Assembly: GCA_944386165.1 (NCBI GenBank)
Contig: CALXAA010000016.1
Coordinates: forward strand, 1-41,107
DNA: 41,107 nt
Reading direction: 5' to 3'
DNA from: an uncultured Clostridia bacterium
Lineage (GTDB): Bacteria; Bacillota; Clostridia; TANB77; CAG-508
The notes under the pieces are model-generated. The model searched no databases and had not been told where the DNA came from. It saw nothing but the letters and a program-made list of their open reading frames with translations. The stretch's first letter is position 1, and the number at the start of each line of letters is the position of its first letter. Shown in pieces: positions 17,408 to 26,312 of the stretch. The position numbers and the translations under genes were made by a program.

Positions 17408-18985
17408 TTATGTTCTCAATTTAAACGTTTTTGGTGCATATTTATAAGCCAAAATCAAAGAAATCAAGCTATATAATATGCAGAAAACAATCATAGCAAT
17501 TCCAAATGAAAATGTTGGTAATTGTATTTGTATCATATAATAACATACAAAATATGTTACAGCTTGTACTACTCTATATGTACTACTTTTTATCTCTGTA
17601 TTAACATTATAAGGTTGTAACAAATAATACATTACTAAATAGTGTACAGAGAAAAATACACTCATTGATATTATAGAAACAATCAAAATTATATAATTCA
17701 AATTATTGTCTGTACCACCAGATAAATATAATAATAGTGCTAGCCCAAGTCCAATAATTGATGCTGGTAATAAATTTATTGTTATTAGTGTTTTAAGTCT
17801 TTCTTTAAATATTCCCAATATTACTTTTGGTGTTCTATAAATTCTATATGTAAGCATACTGTGGTCGCAATTCATAAACATTGCTTGAGTAACTGAAGAG
17901 CTTCTGTTTATACAATACATTATAAACACAAAATATGGTAAATATTGCATTAATATATTATTTGTTTTACTTTTAAATTCTGCACTAAATTGAAATCCTA
18001 TTATAACAGCTGCAAAAATTATTAATATAATAACAGATTGTTTTTTTACTGCTTTTGTTAATATTTTTCTATGTCTTTTTACAAATAAGTCATGAAAATA
18101 TGCAAACCCTGATTTATTACTTGTATAATTTTTGTCTAATTCTATTTGATTTAAACTTGTATTTTTCATTGCTTGTGTACCAGAATTATTTTGGATAACA
18201 TATACATTAGATGTAGTTAATATTTGTTTATACATTTTTCTATAATCATTAAAGTTATGTATTTTTACAAAACTATATATTCCTAATATTATAGCAACTA
18301 TAAAAACACATATAAAAATTGTTTGATTTATAGTTATATTTATGACTGGTAGTCCATAAGCTAGTAACAAACATATTCCTACAAAACTCCAAACAAATTT
18401 GCTTGGTAAGTTTTCATTTGAGGCTTTTTTGGTTTTCTTAAAATCGTATAAGCAATAATTCATAACTATTAATTTTATTGATAAAACAAAAAATGGTAAT
18501 GTAATTCCAAACCACAATGGAAGTCCTGCAATATTTCCAAATAATATAGTAAATGGTAAAAATCCAATTACTAATTTTAATAATTGATAATAGTAATTTG
18601 ATAATCCATATTCTCTAGCATTTATATTCATAAGAACTATTGCATAATATTTGTCTTTTGTAGGATTAAGCATATAAGTGTTTAATACTCCTCCACAGAG
18701 TGTTAAAAATGTAAATATATGCAAAAATGTGTCTGCTTTATTTGTTTTATATAGTGATAATACTGCAAATATCATAATTGCAACATATAATAGTTTTCCT
18801 ATAAAAATGCTAATTAATTCAATTATAATACTAATTATATTAGCAAATATTTTTAAACCTCTGTTTTTGTATAAACTATTTGGTAATATTTTTCTTATAA
18901 TCGGAAATTGTTTTATTGAATATATTATACTGTTTGCTCTATAAGTATTTTTTAGTTTAAAGGAAGTTATAAATGTTTCTATCAT
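17408..18985 (-). CDS. ABC-2-like multi-pass permease
   Basis: A 525-residue membrane protein with about twelve hydrophobic segments in two clusters, separated by a soluble loop around 245-305. It resembles large Firmicute ABC-2-type permeases encoded next to a single ATPase; no named family is certain. It starts two bases after the stop of the ATPase gene upstream (18988-19686), so the two are certainly co-transcribed. It ends at a terminator. Cargo unknown; peptide or lipid export is typical of such pairs. Confidence 0.8.
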   Translation of the reverse strand: MIETFITSFKLKNTYRANSIIYSIKQFPIIRKILPNSLYKNRGLKIFANIISIIIELISIFIGKLLYVAIMIFAVLSLYKTNKADTFLHIFTFLTLCGGVLNTYMLNPTKDKYYAIVLMNINAREYGLSNYYYQLLKLVIGFLPFTILFGNIAGLPLWFGITLPFFVLSIKLIVMNYCLYDFKKTKKASNENLPSKFVWSFVGICLLLAYGLPVINITINQTIFICVFIVAIILGIYSFVKIHNFNDYRKMYKQILTTSNVYVIQNNSGTQAMKNTSLNQIELDKNYTSNKSGFAYFHDLFVKRHRKILTKAVKKQSVIILIIFAAVIIGFQFSAEFKSKTNNILMQYLPYFVFIMYCINRSSSVTQAMFMNCDHSMLTYRIYRTPKVILGIFKERLKTLITINLLPASIIGLGLALLLYLSGGTDNNLNYIILIVSIISMSVFFSVHYLVMYYLLQPYNVNTEIKSSTYRVVQAVTYFVCYYMIQIQLPTFSFGIAMIVFCILYSLISLILAYKYAPKTFKLRT

Positions 18986-18987
18986 TT

Positions 18988-19686
18988 TTATTCCTCCTTT
19001 AATGCTTCTATTATTTTATTTTTAAATTGTTCATTATCTAAATTGTTTTTATCAATTTCTTCTAATACACCTTTATTTAATATAAGAATTTCGTCACATA
19101 AGTCTAAGGCTAATTCCATTATATGTGTAGAAAATATTATAATATGATTTTTCTTTATCTCTTTTAGCATTTGTTTCATTTCTTCTGCAACAACCACATC
19201 AAAAGATGTTAATGGCTCATCTAATAATAATACATTTGGGCTTGAAATAATGTTTACAAGCATTTGCATTTTATTTTTCATACCATGTGAGTAATCTTTT
19301 AATAGTCTATCTCTATCTTCTTTTTCTATTTTCATAAAATCAAAATATTCGTCAGTTGTTTTTAAATCTTTTATTCTTTTTTTATTTATGTCTATAAAGA
19401 ATTTTAGAAATTCTCTTGCTGTTAGAAATTCTGGAACATTTGGAGTTGATAAAACATATCCTATATCTTCAGCTTCCATTTTTCTTTTTTTGTTTTCTTC
19501 CTCAATGTAGAATTCTCCTTGATCTATTTCTATGTCTTCATTTAGGCAGTTGAAAAATGTTGTTTTTCCTGCTCCATTTCTTCCTAATAGTCCATAAATT
19601 TTACCTTTTTCAAATTCAAAATTGATATCTTTTAATACTTCTTTTTTTTCAAAACTTTTTTTCAAATTTTTAACTACTAATTTCAT
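18988..19686 (-). CDS. ABC transporter ATPase (ABC-2 type)
   Basis: A 232-residue ATPase with Walker A GRNGAGKTT (35-43), a weak signature YSHGMKNKM in place of LSGGQ, Walker B VLLLDEPLTSFD and H-loop STHIMELA. The degenerate signature and short length are typical of ABC-2 exporters such as those for bacteriocins or antibiotics. It pairs with the 525-residue permease two bases downstream. RBS GAGGAGAAA precedes the start. Confidence 0.92.
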   Translation of the reverse strand: MKLVVKNLKKSFEKKEVLKDINFEFEKGKIYGLLGRNGAGKTTFFNCLNEDIEIDQGEFYIEEENKKRKMEAEDIGYVLSTPNVPEFLTAREFLKFFIDINKKRIKDLKTTDEYFDFMKIEKEDRDRLLKDYSHGMKNKMQMLVNIISSPNVLLLDEPLTSFDVVVAEEMKQMLKEIKKNHIIIFSTHIMELALDLCDEILILNKGVLEEIDKNNLDNEQFKNKIIEALKEE

Positions 19687-19710
19687 AAATTTCTCCTCTT
19701 TTATTTCTTA

Positions 19711-20490
19711 TTATCCAAGTGCTACATCTAATATCATCATAATGACAAATCCTATTGCAACTCCAATTGTTCCTATATTAGAGTGTTCTCCAGCTTGTGA
19801 TTCTGGTATGAGTTCTTCAACAACTACATATATCATTGCTCCAGCTGCAAATGATAATAAATATGGTAAAATTGGTGTTACAATACTTGTAAGTAATATA
19901 GTTATAATTGCTCCTATTGGTTCTACTATTCCTGATAATGTTCCATATAGAAAAGCTTTTGGTTTAGATATTCCTTCATTTTTTAGTGGCATTGATATAA
20001 TTGCACCTTCTGGAAAGTTTTGGATTGCTATTCCTATTGATAATGCAAATGCTCCTGCTAATGTTATTGTAGCATTTTGTGCTAATACACCAGCAAAAAC
20101 AACTCCAACTGCCATTCCCTCTGGTATATTATGGAGTGTAACTGCTAATATCATCATTGTTGTATTTTTTAATTTTGATTTCATTCCTTCTGGCTTTTTG
20201 GTGTCTAAATGTAAATGTGGTATAATACTATCTAAAGTTAGTAAGAATACTATTCCTAGCAAAAAGCCAACTGTTGCAGGGATCCAAGCAATTTGTCCTT
20301 GTTCTTCTGCCATTTCCATTGATGGTGTTATTAATGACCATATTGAAGCAGCTATCATTACTCCTGAGGCAAATCCTAATAATAATTTTTGAACTTTTGG
20401 ATTTATTTTATCTCTCATTAAAAATACCATTGCTGAACCTAATGTGGTTCCTAAAAATGGTATTAATAATCCTATTGCAATATTTTCCAT
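19711..20490 (-). CDS. ZIP-family divalent metal transporter
   Basis: A ZIP family (ZupT/GufA-like) transporter of 259 residues with about eight membrane helices, taking up Zn2+ or related divalent metals. Metal-site motifs are HNIPEGMAVG and QNFPEGAI in helices 4 and 5. I start it at 20490, where AAGGAGGAATTC precedes the ATG; an in-frame ATG 42 bases upstream has no such site. It is encoded just before the ABC-2 ATPase gene with a 24-base gap, so it may share the transcript. Confidence 0.92.
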   Translation of the reverse strand: MENIAIGLLIPFLGTTLGSAMVFLMRDKINPKVQKLLLGFASGVMIAASIWSLITPSMEMAEEQGQIAWIPATVGFLLGIVFLLTLDSIIPHLHLDTKKPEGMKSKLKNTTMMILAVTLHNIPEGMAVGVVFAGVLAQNATITLAGAFALSIGIAIQNFPEGAIISMPLKNEGISKPKAFLYGTLSGIVEPIGAIITILLTSIVTPILPYLLSFAAGAMIYVVVEELIPESQAGEHSNIGTIGVAIGFVIMMILDVALG

Positions 20491-20576
20491 GAATTCCTCC
20501 TTACAATAAATTATTTTTTTTAATATTATCATATTTAAGGGATTTTATCAATAAAAAAAGAACCACAATTCATGAT

Positions 20577-20650
20577 TAATTTAAATTCATTAGAATATTT
20601 ACTCATAAAAAATACACCTCCAAATGTTAACTTTTTTGTCTAACATTTGG
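20577..20650 (-). mobile_element. IS3-family left end relic (orfA start)
   Basis: An ATG at 20606 with GGAGGTG upstream reads MSKYSNEFKL, the start of IS3/IS150-type orfA, then leaves the family after ten codons. Just upstream is a perfect 10-bp inverted repeat (ccaaatgtta/taacatttgg, 20620-20650), in the right place for an IS end region. No orfB or right end is seen nearby. The rest of the 20491-20698 gap holds nothing else I recognise. Confidence 0.65.
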
Positions 20651-20698
20651 GATGCACTTCAAATTCAAAGTAGTTCTATAGTAAATTAAAAGTGGGAT

Positions 20699-20728
20699 GT
20701 GCTAATTGCTTCACCATACAATTAGCAC
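20699..20728 (-). terminator. hairpin downstream of the GT51 gene
   Basis: A perfect 10-bp stem (GTGCTAATTG/CAATTAGCAC) with a 10-nt loop, 13 bases past the stop at 20741. The following T-run is weak, so termination is likely but not certain. Confidence 0.65.
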
Positions 20729-20740
20729 GTTTAAAATTAT

Positions 20741-21440
20741 TTATTGGGCTTGTTTAAGTATATTATTTGCTTCTTCTTCTGTTAAATATCCATTTTCTAT
20801 CATTTTATTCATCACTTGTTTTTGTCTTTGTTTTGCAAGATCTGGATTTTTTGTTGGAGCATATACAGATGGTGCATTTGGAATACCTGCAAGCATTATA
20901 CATTCATAGTCAGTCATCTCACTTAAATCTTTATTAAAATATCCGTCTACAAGCATCTTTAACTGTGCCATTACCATCTCCAAAGTATATGGTATTTACA
21001 TATAATTCAAATATTTCTTGTTTTGAATATTTATTTTCTATTTGCAAAGCCATAAAAACTTCTGCAATTTTTCTTTCTACAATTTTTTCTTGTGTAAAAT
21101 ACATATTTTTAGCTAGTTGTTGTGTTATAGTACTTCCACCTTCTACAAATTCCATTGCTTTTATATCATTTATAAAAGCTCTACCTATTGCCAATATATC
21201 AATTCCATGATGTTTGTAAAATCTCTTATCTTCTACGCTAATTACTGCATTTACATACATCTGTGGTAATTCTGAAAATTCTGTGTAATTTTCTTTGCTT
21301 TTTATTTCTGCAACTTTATCTTCAATAGTCATATTATCAATTGCATCTTTGTATATATTATAGCCATTACCTATGAAAAGCAATGCTATACTCATTCCAA
21401 CTAATAGTAAGAAAATTAATATTTTTAGAAATTTCTTCAT
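20741..21440 (-). CDS. GT51 peptidoglycan glycosyltransferase, frame broken at CGG
   Basis: Two overlapping frames form one monofunctional glycosyltransferase of about 230 residues, the normal length for MtgA-type enzymes, which polymerise lipid II outside the membrane. Residues 5-24 are the membrane anchor. Family motifs follow: SVEDKRFYKHHGID (catalytic Glu70), GGSTITQQLAKN, ERKIAEV, IFELYVNTIYFG. After KDACR the straight frame reads CGG ATA TTT TAA; skipping the C gives RGYFNKDLSEMTDYE, the family's continuation, and then LAGIPNAPSVYAP. The second frame supplies the last third of the domain, so a product ending at the stop would lack part of the fold. No transpeptidase domain follows. See the findings. 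Confidence 0.82.
20943..20945 (-). other. CGG frame-break site 4 (GT51 gene)
   Basis: Minus-strand reading is TGT AGA CGG ATA TTT TAA. Dropping the C gives TGT AGA GGA TAT TTT AAT AAA, i.e. C-R-G-Y-F-N-K, with no extra residue relative to the family. Confidence 0.85.
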
Positions 21441-21502
21441 TTTACCACCCCATTTCTTTTTACATCTATTTTTTCTAACTATTCTATATTCAAATATCTC
21501 TA

Positions 21503-23599
21503 TTATTCCTCCTCTTTAATTATGTTTTTACTTCCAAAATATGTTGCTAAGAAATATACTCCATAAATTAATCCTATAATAATTGCTGTTACTATAATTG
21601 AAGGTAATAGTTCATCTGGTGATGCAAGTGCTGCAAGCATTGATAAGATAAATTTAATACCAAAAATTGAATGGATTATTGCTAATGCTAAAGGTAACAT
21701 AAAAAATATGAATATTTGTTTAAATAAAGCTCCACTAATCATCTTTTCATCACAACCTATTTTTCTTAAAATTGTATATCTTTGTTTGTTATCTGAACTT
21801 TCTGTTAGTTGTTTTAATGCTAAAATTGCTGAACTTGCAATTAGGAATACAATGCCTAGATAAATTGATATAAATATGATAATTGTTGATAATCCTTTAC
21901 TTGATTCTACTAGGCTAATTTTAGTACTTCCTTCAAGATCTATTCCTTTATCTGATAAGTTATTAAATAATTCACTATCAACTTCTCCCGCAAGAACATT
22001 ATTTAATTCTACTTTTTCTTCCTCTGTTTCTGCATTGTAATTTGCTGCTAGGAAGAATTGTTCTATATTTTCATCTTTAAATTCAAAACTATCTGGTACT
22101 AATATAATTCCTGCATTCATCTCACTTACAGACATAAATACAAATCCATATTTACATTCATTATCTTTTGCATGATATGTTTTTCCATTTATTACTATAT
22201 TAGAATTCTTTTTTAAAGCTTCATTTCTTAAATTTGTCATTTGTTCAAAATCACAAAGTACAATATATTCATCATCATTTAATGTATATTGTTCTTCTCC
22301 ATAAAGCTCTGCAATTTTATTATAATCTGAAATTTTAATAATAGTTTCTGGCATTTCATAAGCAAGGTTTGAAAATTGTGCTTTTGCAGTTTCAAAATAA
22401 TTTCCTAAACTATATTGTAATGTCCATTCTGGTAATGTATAAATTGGTATTTCTACTATATCTTTTAAACTATTCAAATCATAGCCATTTGTTTCAAGAG
22501 TGTAGCTTACTGGATGCTTTGAATCTTCTATTTGTTCTTCTGTATTATATATTGTTTTTCCACTATATGAGCTTACATAACTTTCTGGTAGATATGCAGT
22601 TTTATACAAATTTACATCTACTGGTGTAAACTTATCTAGCTCAGAATCTAATGAAGATTTTATTGATAAACTGCTTGATAATACACTTATTGTCATAAAT
22701 AACATTAAACAGATTATGCTCATACTAATTATATTTGTATTAATCTTATTATTTAATTGTCTTAATACGAACATATTTGTTCCTTTTAAGTAAATACTTT
22801 TACTTGATTGTATAATTTTTAATATAAACCCTGATAAAGACCAGAATATTCCTACAGTTCCCACAATTCCCATAATAATCGGTGGTAATAATTTATCTCC
22901 TGTTTGCAATTCATATACTCCTCCTGTAACTTGATAATAAGCATATCCTAGTATTACAGCTGAAGCTAGAAATATTAGTATTGAAATTATTGGATTTTTT
23001 ATTTTTACCTTTTCGTTTTTTCTAATAGCTGTTAATAAATTAATTAGTTTATATCTTGAAATTGTTAAACTATTAAATATTATTACAGCTCCATACATTA
23101 CTGCAAAATATATACATGTTTTTATACAAGCTGTTTTTGAAAACACAAATGTAAACTCTGTCATGTCTGCTTCAAATAATTTTGCTACTAATATAGACAT
23201 AAATTGTGAGCCAAAAACGCCAATAAATATTCCTACTACTAGAGATAAAATTCCTACTAATATTGTTTCTAAAAGAATTATACTAGATATTTGTCTTCTT
23301 CCCATACCAAGTGTCATATATATTCCAAATTCTCTTTTTCTTCTATTTATTAAAAAGTTGTTTGCATATACAATTAAAAATCCTAATATAATTGCTATAA
23401 AAACTGAAATCATTCCAAGTAACTGAATCATTAGTTGTATCATTGTTCTAGTTGATTGAGAAACTTGAAGCATTGCTTGTTGGCTGTCTAAAGAGTTAAA
23501 CATGTAAAATATTGCTACACCTAATACTAATGTTAAGAAATATATTGCATAATCCTTAAAACTCTTTTTCATATTTCTTATTGATAATTTAAATAACAT
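21503..23599 (-). CDS. BceB-type ABC permease (peptide antibiotic resistance)
   Basis: A 698-residue permease with the BceB plan: an FtsX-like block at 15-160, further helices to about 300, a large outer domain of roughly 220 residues (about 320-545) that senses the antibiotic, and a final FtsX block with LKQLTESSDNKQRYTILRKIG. It works with the BceA-like ATPase encoded just upstream, their genes overlapping by 11 bases, and signals to the histidine kinase of the same locus. Such modules detect and remove bacitracin or other lipid-II-binding peptides from their target. Which peptide is meant cannot be told from sequence. Confidence 0.92.
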   Translation of the reverse strand: MLFKLSIRNMKKSFKDYAIYFLTLVLGVAIFYMFNSLDSQQAMLQVSQSTRTMIQLMIQLLGMISVFIAIILGFLIVYANNFLINRRKREFGIYMTLGMGRRQISSIILLETILVGILSLVVGIFIGVFGSQFMSILVAKLFEADMTEFTFVFSKTACIKTCIYFAVMYGAVIIFNSLTISRYKLINLLTAIRKNEKVKIKNPIISILIFLASAVILGYAYYQVTGGVYELQTGDKLLPPIIMGIVGTVGIFWSLSGFILKIIQSSKSIYLKGTNMFVLRQLNNKINTNIISMSIICLMLFMTISVLSSSLSIKSSLDSELDKFTPVDVNLYKTAYLPESYVSSYSGKTIYNTEEQIEDSKHPVSYTLETNGYDLNSLKDIVEIPIYTLPEWTLQYSLGNYFETAKAQFSNLAYEMPETIIKISDYNKIAELYGEEQYTLNDDEYIVLCDFEQMTNLRNEALKKNSNIVINGKTYHAKDNECKYGFVFMSVSEMNAGIILVPDSFEFKDENIEQFFLAANYNAETEEEKVELNNVLAGEVDSELFNNLSDKGIDLEGSTKISLVESSKGLSTIIIFISIYLGIVFLIASSAILALKQLTESSDNKQRYTILRKIGCDEKMISGALFKQIFIFFMLPLALAIIHSIFGIKFILSMLAALASPDELLPSIIVTAIIIGLIYGVYFLATYFGSKNIIKEEE

Positions 23600-24356
23600 C
23601 GTTCAAATCACCTCCAAGAAGTGTTTGTACCTCTATTATTTTTTCAAAGAATTGTTTTCTTGTGTCTTCACCTTTTATTAGCTCATTAAATATTTTTCCA
23701 TCTTTAATAAATATTATTCTTTCTGCATAACTAGCTGTGAAAGCGTCATGTGTAACCATTAAAATTGTAGCTCCCAAGTTTTTATTTAAATGTTCAAATG
23801 TTTCTAGTAATTGCCTAGCTGATTTGCTGTCTAATGCTCCTGTTGGTTCATCTGCCAAAACTATTTTAGGATTTGTTATAATTGCTCTTGCTGATGCTAC
23901 TCTTTGCTTTTGTCCTCCAGATATTTGATATGGATATTTATTTATGATTCCAGAAATATCTAGCTTTTCTGCTACTTCTTTTACTTTCTGGTCAATTTCA
24001 TGTGGATTTACTTTTTGAATAGTTAAAGCTAATGCGATATTTTCATATGCTGTTAAAGTATCTAGCAAGTTAAAATCTTGAAATATAAATCCTAGTTCTT
24101 CTCTTCTAAATTTATTTAACTTATTTCCTTTTAATTTTGTAATATCTTGGTCATTAATAATAATTTGTCCTGCTGTTACTCTATCTATTGTTGAAATACA
24201 ATTTAGTAATGTTGTTTTACCAGACCCTGATGCTCCCATTATCCCAACAAATTCTCCTTTTTCTACATTAAAACTGATACCGTCAATTGCCTTTGTTAAA
24301 TTTGATTTATTTCCATAGTATTTTTCAATGTTTTTTACTTCTAATACATTGCTCAT
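23589..24356 (-). CDS. BceA-type ABC ATPase
   Basis: A 255-residue ATPase: Walker A GASGSGKTT, signature ISGGQKQR, Walker B VLADEPTGALD with the adjoining SKSARQLLETF, and an H-loop in MVTHDAF. This sequence style and its overlap with a large BceB-like permease make it the BceA member. RBS AAAGGAGAAATC precedes the ATG. Upstream lie a clear -10 box and a BceR-like operator, so expression is probably switched on by the response regulator encoded next to it. Confidence 0.94.
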   Translation of the reverse strand: MSNVLEVKNIEKYYGNKSNLTKAIDGISFNVEKGEFVGIMGASGSGKTTLLNCISTIDRVTAGQIIINDQDITKLKGNKLNKFRREELGFIFQDFNLLDTLTAYENIALALTIQKVNPHEIDQKVKEVAEKLDISGIINKYPYQISGGQKQRVASARAIITNPKIVLADEPTGALDSKSARQLLETFEHLNKNLGATILMVTHDAFTASYAERIIFIKDGKIFNELIKGEDTRKQFFEKIIEVQTLLGGDLNDVI

Positions 24357-24387
24357 TTTGATTTCTCCTTTCCTTAACTTTAACTAT

Positions 24388-24416
24388 ATTATAAACTATT
24401 CTTTATTTCCTTGCTA
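24388..24416 (-). promoter_or_regulatory. promoter of the bceAB-like operon
   Basis: On the minus strand TAGCAA, 17 bases, TATAAT, about 30 bases before the ATPase start. The -10 is consensus and the -35 weak, as expected for an activator-dependent promoter. Confidence 0.6.
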
Positions 24417-24437
24417 TTTTTTAATCTTACAATTTTA

Positions 24438-24451
24438 TTACATTTTTGTAA
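24438..24451 (-). promoter_or_regulatory. BceR-type operator (TnACA-N4-TGTAA)
   Basis: TTACA-TTTT-TGTAA fits the consensus described for BceR-like response regulators and lies directly upstream of the weak -35. A wider perfect repeat (AATCTTACAA...TTGTAAGATT, 24423-24455) overlaps it. Confidence 0.7.
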
Positions 24452-24476
24452 GATTTGACTTTTTAATCATAAAAAT

Positions 24477-24519
24477 AACACCTCTTTTTATGGTGTGATT
24501 TTATCATAAAAAAGGTGTT
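24477..24519 (-). terminator. terminator of the two-component genes
   Basis: Arms aacacctctttttatg and cataaaaaaggtgtt with one mismatch. On the minus strand it follows the histidine kinase stop at 24542 and ends in ATTTTTATG. It separates the regulator genes from the transporter operon. Confidence 0.85.
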
Positions 24520-24541
24520 TTAATATATTAAATTATAAAAG

Positions 24542-25558
24542 TTATTTAAAATCAACATAACTATTTTTAGGAAAAATTATTTTTACTTCTGTTCCTTTGT
24601 CTTTTTCTGAATTTAATTCTATTCCAAGTCCTAATTTATTACATAATTTCTTACATAAATATAAACCTATTCCTGTTGATTTTTGTCCAATAATTCTTCC
24701 GTTTTCTCCTGTAAATCCTTTTTCAAATACTCTAGTGATTTCTCCCTTTTTTATACCTATTCCATTATCTTTTATGTATAAAATAATTTTATCATTTTTT
24801 GGTTTAGCATAAATTTCTATTTTTTTATCATTTTCTTTTAAGTATTTAATAGAATTTTGTAAAATTTGATTTATAATAAATGTAGCCCATTTGCTGTCTG
24901 TATATACCTCTTGTTCTAAATCTTTTAATTCTAATGTGATTTTTTCATTAAGCAAAGTAGTTTTATTTTTTAATATTGCTCCATTTACTATTTCTTTTAA
25001 ATTGGTTTTTGTAATAATATAATCCTTTTCTACAGCATTACTTCTTGCATAAAATAATGCTTGTTCTGTATAGTTTTCTACTTTATCTAACTCTTCATCT
25101 ATATTTTTCGTTACAGGTGTTTTATTATTTTCTATAATCATTTTACTTGTTGCAATAGGTATTTTTACTTCATGTATCCACATTTCTATGTATTCTTTAT
25201 AATCTTCTTGTATATTTTTATAGTAATTTACATTTTCTATCATAGAACTACACATGTCTTGTAAAATTTCCTTCAAAATTCCACCTTCTATAAAGTCTGG
25301 CTTTTTTATTATTTCAGAAATTAAATATTTCTCTTTTAATTCTTGCATATTATTTTCAATTTGTTTGTAAAAACTTTGTTTTCTTTTATATTCTACTATA
25401 AATGAAATGGCTATTGGTAAGATGATAATTACTGCAATATATATTTTAGGTATAATACCTATATGGTAAGCAAGTAATAAAATTTCTATACTAATTAATG
25501 CTAATATTATTGATACAATTAATAACGTTTTATCTTTTATAAAATCTTTAAAGTTCAT
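24542..25558 (-). CDS. BceS-type intramembrane-sensing histidine kinase
   Basis: A 338-residue histidine kinase with two membrane helices (about 7-27 and 32-52) and almost no outer loop, the mark of intramembrane-sensing kinases that depend on a BceAB transporter. The phosphorylated His is in MWIHEVKIPIA; the N-box is INQILQNSIKYL, then DNGIGI, GFTGENGR and STGIGLYLCKKL. I start it at the ATG 25558, with AAGGGAAAG upstream; a TTG 30 bases earlier is possible but its ribosome binding site is too close. It works with the OmpR-type regulator encoded upstream. Confidence 0.93.
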   Translation of the reverse strand: MNFKDFIKDKTLLIVSIILALISIEILLLAYHIGIIPKIYIAVIIILPIAISFIVEYKRKQSFYKQIENNMQELKEKYLISEIIKKPDFIEGGILKEILQDMCSSMIENVNYYKNIQEDYKEYIEMWIHEVKIPIATSKMIIENNKTPVTKNIDEELDKVENYTEQALFYARSNAVEKDYIITKTNLKEIVNGAILKNKTTLLNEKITLELKDLEQEVYTDSKWATFIINQILQNSIKYLKENDKKIEIYAKPKNDKIILYIKDNGIGIKKGEITRVFEKGFTGENGRIIGQKSTGIGLYLCKKLCNKLGLGIELNSEKDKGTEVKIIFPKNSYVDFK

Positions 25559-25598
25559 TTTTTCTTTCCCTTCAGTAAAATTTGCCAAAATCTCCTAA

Positions 25599-26270
25599 TT
25601 AAATTAGAATATAGCCTTGTCCTCTTTTAGTTTCTATTTTGTCTACAAATCCTAGTTCTTCTAATTTTGTTCTTAATCTTTTAATATTAACATTTAGAGT
25701 ATTATCATCAATAAATTCTTCACTTTCCCATAAATAATCCATTAATTCATCTCTTGAAACAACTGTTCCTTTGTGCATACTTAAATAGTATAATATACTG
25801 TATTCGTTTTTTGTTAATTCTATTTTTTTATTGTCTCTTTCTATAACTCTTTCTGCTTTATTTAGTACAAAGCCATTACAGTCAATTTTTTCAGGATTAC
25901 TTCCAGCAGTTTGATTTCTTTTTAACAAACCAGTTATTTTAGCAAGTAATATTTGTATATTAAATGGTTTGGTTACATATTGATCTGCTCCACCGTATAA
26001 GCTCATTAGTTCATCTATTTCATTGTCTCTGCTTGTTACCATTATAATTGGAACATTTGATACTTTTCTTATTTCTTTACAAACAAATTCTCCATCTGTA
26101 CATGGTAAATTTATATCTAATAATACCAAGTCAGCATTTTCATTTAATATGTCATAAGCTGTATTATCAAATTTTTGTAGACCTTTAGCTTGAAATCCAT
26201 TTTTATTTAGAAATGTTTCAAGTTCTTCTCTTAATTTTTTATCATCTTCTACAATTAATATTTTAGGCAT
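25599..26270 (-). CDS. BceR-type response regulator (OmpR family)
   Basis: A 223-residue OmpR-family response regulator. The receiver domain has acidic residues Glu8, Asp9 and Asp10, the phosphorylated Asp52 in LLDINLP, and Lys in VTKPFN. The DNA-binding winged helix ends TLNVNIKRLRTKLEELG. It is the first gene of the pair with the histidine kinase and probably binds the TnACA-N4-TGTAA site upstream of the ATPase gene. Confidence 0.95.
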   Translation of the reverse strand: MPKILIVEDDKKLREELETFLNKNGFQAKGLQKFDNTAYDILNENADLVLLDINLPCTDGEFVCKEIRKVSNVPIIMVTSRDNEIDELMSLYGGADQYVTKPFNIQILLAKITGLLKRNQTAGSNPEKIDCNGFVLNKAERVIERDNKKIELTKNEYSILYYLSMHKGTVVSRDELMDYLWESEEFIDDNTLNVNIKRLRTKLEELGFVDKIETKRGQGYILI

Positions 26271-26312
26271 TTTAAATCATATTCCTTTCCAAATACCATA
26301 TTTTATTTTTGA

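Noticed and set aside
25559..25588. Ten-codon longer histidine kinase from a TTG
   Set aside because: AGGAG is only three bases before that TTG; the ATG at 25558 has a better placed AAGGGAAAG.
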